In this document: positions 6,401 to 8,457 of the stretch, piece after piece
Layout of the letters: every line of letters starts with the position of its first letter
Position numbering within the stretch: the first letter of the stretch is position 1
Source of the DNA: Clostridia bacterium
GTDB lineage: Bacteria; Bacillota; Clostridia; Oscillospirales; Acutalibacteraceae
Direction: 5' to 3'
DNA: 8,457 bases
Assembly (NCBI GenBank): GCA_017502965.1
Contig: JAFVTZ010000037.1
Location: forward strand, 1-8,457
Position numbers and translations under genes: made by a program
The notes under the pieces: generated by a model
What the model was told of the DNA's origin: nothing
Database searches by the model: none
What the model saw: only the letters and a program-made list of their open reading frames with translations

Positions 6401-7753
6401 CTCGTCATAAAACTGCAAAAGACAGTCAGCCTTTGTATCGGCATTTTCACGCGACATTGAAAGATACTTGTTTTCCCCGTCTGTCAGAATTTTAGCAGAG
6501 GTATAATCAGAAGAAATAACCGATAAATTACCCTTAATCTGAGTGCCGTGTTCCAAAACAGAAAAATCGGAAAAATCTTCATTTGCTATATAAGTTTTAG
6601 GTGCTTTATGCTCCTTTTCAGCGGCAAATTTAATACTTGAGAATTTTGCTCCTGTTTTGTATGTAGCAAGTCCCACACAACCGCCATTATAATCAGTAAG
6701 TTGTGCAGTAAGAACACTATTTCCGTCTATATAAACCGTTGCTTTTCCGCTTTTTACCTCGAATTTAATCTTAAATGAAGTTTTATTGGAATTATCAGGA
6801 AAACCTTTCCAACCGCCAAGTCTCTTATTCTTTACATCATCATAAATACTGATATTATTTGTACCCGTTGTATCACTTAACTGAATACGCAAAGAAAATC
6901 CGTTTGCAAGGGTTGTATGAACAGGCAGTCCGAAATACAAAAAATACTGATGATTGCTGCCTGATATATATTTAATATCAGTTTCAATTGAAAAATCCTC
7001 GTCCTTTTCAAGAACGGCAGGGTTGGACATATTTGTCCATGCAGTATCCGTAGTTGTCTGACCGTTGTTTGCATTAACGGTCATATTTTTTATAGCCACC
7101 CATTCTGCTTCGACATAGGTCTCCCCTTCGGGCGGTGTATCATCAGGGGTTTCCTCAGGTTTGTTACTTTCACCTGTAAATACAATATTCTTAAACTCTG
7201 CAGCAGTTTTATAAGTTCCAAAACCGAAATATCCTGCACTGTAAGATTCAAGGGCAGTAGATGTGCAGACAACAGCACCGTCTATATAAACCTTTGCTAC
7301 TGAATCCTTGACTGATAGTTTAAGATTGAAACTCTGCTTGTCAGAAGCAGATGGAAAAGCAGTCCAACGGCACTTGCGGGAATTTGTGCTGTCATCATAA
7401 ACACAAACATTACTCTCCCCTGCAGAAGTGCTTAACTGAACGCGAAGCGAATATCCGTTTCCGCCTATACTCGGCGCTCCAAAATAAATAAAATACTGTT
7501 CATTCGCACCTGACGAGTATATAACATCTGCGCTCACCTCAAAATCAGCCGATACGGTGTTGGCATAATACACTTTATTCCAACCGTTTGACGAAGTAGC
7601 ATTAACAGCAGTTTCGTCTGTATTCCACTGCCCGTTTTTAACACTCCAGTCAGAAGACTCGGCGCCCGCATAAACACCTGATAGACTGTTACTTAAAAGC
7701 ACAGTACAAAGAAGACTCAACACACAAATAAGCGATATAATCCTTTTTAACAT
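3419..7753 (-). CDS. Surface-anchored multi-modular esterase (COG4099/CE1-like) flanked by six sandwich modules
   Basis: This 1444-residue protein starts with a signal peptide (MLKRIISLICVLSLLCTVLL, cleavage probably near VYA, residue 29). Sandwich modules A (35-196) and B (214-380) are joined by a Pro/Glu/Thr-rich linker. A divergent third module (about 390-592) precedes an alpha/beta-hydrolase at about 608-850. The hydrolase has an oxyanion-type HGAG (648-651), the nucleophile elbow GGFSMGG with Ser749, an acid in the HSTDDDTV segment (probably Asp797) and His829 in KGHNVW. The set is complete, so an active serine esterase is likely. The opening YRFYLPKNYD...YPVVLAMHGAG fits the COG4099 'predicted peptidase'/CE1-like esterase group. 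Three further modules lie at 862-1032, 1050-1217 and 1232-1396. The tail holds IPATSD (1403-1408), a hydrophobic segment (about 1412-1433) and SRKNKKQRR, a cell-surface anchor. ATG at 7753 has AAGGAGG with a 6-nt spacer. The upstream gene's TAA lies within that site, and the stop overlaps the next gene's start (ATGA). Likely role: deacylation of a decorated glycan at the cell surface. The acyl group and glycan are unknown. Confidence 0.92.
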   Translation of the reverse strand: MLKRIISLICVLSLLCTVLLSNSLSGVYAGAESSDWSVKNGQWNTDETAVNATSSNGWNKVYYANTVSADFEVSADVIYSSGANEQYFIYFGAPSIGGNGYSLRVQLSTSAGESNVCVYDDSTNSRKCRWTAFPSASDKQSFNLKLSVKDSVAKVYIDGAVVCTSTALESYSAGYFGFGTYKTAAEFKNIVFTGESNKPEETPDDTPPEGETYVEAEWVAIKNMTVNANNGQTTTDTAWTNMSNPAVLEKDEDFSIETDIKYISGSNHQYFLYFGLPVHTTLANGFSLRIQLSDTTGTNNISIYDDVKNKRLGGWKGFPDNSNKTSFKIKFEVKSGKATVYIDGNSVLTAQLTDYNGGCVGLATYKTGAKFSSIKFAAEKEHKAPKTYIANEDFSDFSVLEHGTQIKGNLSVISSDYTSAKILTDGENKYLSMSRENADTKADCLLQFYDETLKADTYVVQFDASLNENVKLKNFVNLLIGRKNVNGSGVFEYLLRVSENGYIHTTTGALGSTALGMLSSEKFTNIAVVVNDKNRTYSVYLDGVLAIRNQEFQNNKYVGTPDEVQTMFRIALSQGEKDAAIKIDNFKVYTGDSADGAENSEKSITEQFDADFQKLVFTDSRGSKLNYRFYLPKNYDANKKYPVVLAMHGAGLWGGDNSKQLNSCFNLAVSLWHNREKYEAIIVVPQTADKVSWVTGNGNYPWYNDAENDNYDIESFEISRYLSAVSELLYDIGKNYSVDKKRQYVGGFSMGGYATWYLISTYPERFAAALPVCAGSDPEYAKYIKGIPIWTFHSTDDDTVAVEATRKMVEALKNLDGNIKYTEFTDKGHNVWDYAFQSKDVLDWMFAQSRKTVLNRNTLNENVYWKTENPEWITLTTNWKKSDKSYTATGNNTWNKAVLDRKLDNGSFRFETEVKDFNGEQMYIYFGLPDNSKTENGYSVRFQFGESAGNNNVCVYGADNKRKAAWVSFPETSDKHNFKVAVEMSGKLVTVLIDGKIVVATDYLTDYSGGYMGIATNKATATFKNTTVSYKAEKPTGGEENTNQDIYYPKKQNWNHITSEWEEIRNGYSSEKTSGWSKAGFSSFIDKNEDFIFEADISDFKGAERQLYVYFGLSSSYYLDDGYSVRIQFGKDVKTNNIAVYDDVLKKRLARWTAWPETVSKEKFKITLKMVNKRLSVYADDVLLAICNVPEFKGGYCGIATNKSGADVQNVSISFKTDKTNIPDESYQNKTVDLKILTPNNFEKIKLGLYPTNVNGWNKAVSTAPVKGNYKFDADIEYISGKLKQYYFYFALPNGDSLDGGYSVRIQLNDEAKDNNIAVYNDTERKRVSSWVKFPENADKEKFRLTVKLSNNIAVVMIDGKTVCTSTVIEGGTDGYYGVAFNRTSGKLINMALSGEVRTVSHIPATSDSSNVPLAVFSAISSLASIMLILAVSRKNKKQRRLSL
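3422..3547 (-). other. C-terminal cell-surface anchor with degenerate sortase-like motif
   Basis: Residues 1403-1444 follow the classic order of a sorting signal: a short Pro/Thr motif (IPATSD), a hydrophobic stretch rich in Ala, Val, Ile and Leu, then a Lys/Arg-rich tail. The motif has Ser where LPXTG has Gly, and Ile in place of Leu. It may serve a non-canonical sortase, or the segment may simply be a membrane anchor. Confidence 0.7.
3566..5170 (-). repeat. Three tandem LamG-like sandwich modules after the esterase (protein level)
   Basis: Modules at 4658-5170, 4103-4606 and 3566-4060 share an ordered set of motifs: W..A near the start, (L/Y)YVYFGL or YFYFAL, GYSVR(I/F)Q, NN(I/V)(A/C)VY, KR..(A/R/S)W..(F/W)PE, an I.DG or YADD turn, and GGY.GIATNK or DGYYGVAFNR. 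They are closer to one another than to the divergent module before the esterase. This suggests local duplication after the esterase was flanked. Confidence 0.85.
5204..5932 (-). other. Alpha/beta-hydrolase esterase domain
   Basis: This is the catalytic core of the 1444-residue protein, about residues 608-850. Visible landmarks are HGAG (oxyanion side), WYNDAEND in the insert region, GGFSMGG with the nucleophile Ser749, FHSTDDDTV (acid, probably Asp797) and GHNVWDYAF (His829). In many relatives the position after the acid strand is VP; here it is VA. The domain is the only clear enzyme in the complete proteins apart from the propeller frame. Confidence 0.85.
6614..7651 (-). repeat. Two tandem LamG-like sandwich modules at the N-terminus (protein level)
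   Basis: Modules at 7166-7651 and 6614-7114 share QYF(I/L)YFG(A/L)P, NG(Y/F)SLR(V/I)QLS, YDD..N.R...W..FP, VYIDG and (F/L)(G)TYKT(A/G)A(E/K)F. They are joined by an acidic, Pro-rich linker (about residues 197-212). Their likely role is glycan or surface binding. No catalytic residues are evident. Confidence 0.85.
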
Positions 7754-7767
7754 ATTAAGCCTCCTTA
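7754..7767 (-). promoter_or_regulatory. Stop codon embedded in ribosome binding site (translational coupling)
   Basis: The minus strand reads TAAGGAGGCTTAAT before the ATG at 7753. The TAA stop of the upstream gene (7767-7765) overlaps an ideal AAGGAGG with a 6-nt spacer. A terminating ribosome would therefore be positioned directly on the next start. There is no room for a promoter, which supports co-transcription. Confidence 0.85.
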
Positions 7768-8457
7768 TTCTGATATAAGTTTTACATTATTGAACACTAA
7801 GCCTGTATTATAACTGTAAAGACCGAAATATCCGCCCGAAAACTCTTCAAGATAAACCTTATTGACAAACTCACCGTTAAGGTAATAACTAACCATATTG
7901 GTTTCTCCGTCCATCTCGAGTTTTAAATGGTAATTTTCAAGATATTTCTGATGGTCAAGTAACGGCATAACACAGCCTCTGCGCCAAAATTCGTTTTCTT
8001 TCATAGTGAAAATTCTGGTAAAACTGTTCGAAAGATCTATTGCCAAATAATAATAAGTCTCTTTAGCAAAATCTTTGGTTTTTTGGGTTGAGTTTGTAGC
8101 ACCGAAAACAAGACCGATAATACCCGTAGGAGTTGCGGTATCTCCAAGATAGCGGATATCCGCTTCATAGGTAAAGCTTTGCCCCGCCTCTACCTTAGTA
8201 TCAGAAAATGTAAGATTTGCCTTTACTGTAGGTGTTACTAAATAACCGAGTCCTTTTTCAACCGTCCATTTTCCTGTAGCGGATTTCCATTTTTCAAGGT
8301 TGGTCTTATATATTTCGCTGTCAGGAGTTTTCTTCACAAATTTTACTTTGTCAAGACTTGAAAGGGTTATTCTTGTGACCGCAACCGTCTCCTTAGTCTG
8401 GGTATATATAATATACAAATATCCGTCTTTTTCGATAACTGTGGGATATGCATAATC
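7765..8457 (-). CDS. C-terminal part of a propeller protein with a concanavalin A-like domain (5' end outside window)
   Basis: The frame is open to the window edge and gives 230 residues. A TTG at 8418 is an internal leucine codon, not a start, because 13 in-frame codons precede it and continue the fold (DYAYPTVIEKDGYLYIIYTQ). That opening matches the closing strand of the propeller at 97-1221 (YSYPSTFVKDGELYIIYS), so the missing N-terminal part is very likely a sialidase-fold or related propeller. Residues from about 44 to the end form a sandwich domain: W...TGKW near its start, FTYEADIRYLG, GLVFGA, YYYLAIDLS, YYLNGEFV, and SGGYFGLYSYNTGLVFNNVKLI at the end. This resembles the C-terminal domain of GH32-like enzymes and the DUF1080/LamG-like modules of the next genes. 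It ends 11 bases before the next ATG, in the same operon. Secretion and catalytic residues cannot be judged from this fragment. Confidence 0.85.
   Translation of the reverse strand, partial: DYAYPTVIEKDGYLYIIYTQTKETVAVTRITLSSLDKVKFVKKTPDSEIYKTNLEKWKSATGKWTVEKGLGYLVTPTVKANLTFSDTKVEAGQSFTYEADIRYLGDTATPTGIIGLVFGATNSTQKTKDFAKETYYYLAIDLSNSFTRIFTMKENEFWRRGCVMPLLDHQKYLENYHLKLEMDGETNMVSYYLNGEFVNKVYLEEFSGGYFGLYSYNTGLVFNNVKLISE

Noticed and set aside
3566..7651. A CRISPR array or short DNA repeats suggested by recurring strings such as CCGTC.ATA.A and ACCGAATA.CCGT
   Set aside because: They are the codons for recurring protein motifs (YIDG, GYSVRI), spaced at module length and diverged. There are no direct repeats with unique spacers.
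8416..8418. TTG at 8418 as the start of the rightmost gene
   Set aside because: In-frame codons continue to the window edge and complete a propeller strand conserved with the other propeller, and no ribosome binding site is present.

Overview
The window is AT-rich and carries a compact run of secreted, multi-modular carbohydrate-active proteins, all on the minus strand. The gene order in the direction of transcription runs from the right edge to the left edge. Strong AAGGAGG-type ribosome binding sites, a type I dockerin, Gram-positive signal peptides and a C-terminal membrane anchor with a Lys/Arg tail point to a clostridial Firmicute, probably a gut or rumen Ruminococcaceae/Oscillospiraceae-like organism. 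This taxonomic call is inferred from style, not from a marker gene.

Layout from right to left. (1) 7765-8457: the 3' end of a gene cut by the window edge. It encodes the last strand of a sialidase-fold propeller followed by a concanavalin A-like beta-sandwich. (2) 3419-7753: a 1444-residue surface protein with a signal peptide, three beta-sandwich modules, an alpha/beta-hydrolase esterase with an intact Ser/Asp/His set, three more beta-sandwich modules, and a degenerate sortase-like motif with a membrane anchor. (3) 1188-3422: a 744-residue secreted protein with three beta-sandwich modules, an internal dockerin and an Ig-like domain. (4) 97-1221: a 374-residue Asp-box propeller in the -1 frame relative to gene 3, with no convincing start of its own. 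(5) 58-86: a hairpin terminator, shared with the tail of a convergent plus-strand gene that ends at 51.

The genes are translationally coupled. The stop of gene 1 lies inside the ribosome binding site of gene 2, and genes 2 and 3 overlap as ATGA. The likely joint role is extracellular recognition and breakdown of a complex glycan. About ten related sandwich modules give binding avidity, the esterase removes an acyl decoration, and the propellers act on the glycan. One protein is held on the cell surface and another can dock to a cohesin. The substrate cannot be told from the sequence.

The most notable point is the junction of genes 3 and 4. The reading frames overlap by only about 30 bases. 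That overlap contains a T TTT TTC slippery heptamer, followed after 6 nt by a perfect 8-bp stem. This is the layout of a programmed -1 ribosomal frameshift that would attach the propeller to the secreted dockerin protein. A simple one-base deletion in the T6 tract (mutation, phase variation or sequencing error) is the main competing explanation.
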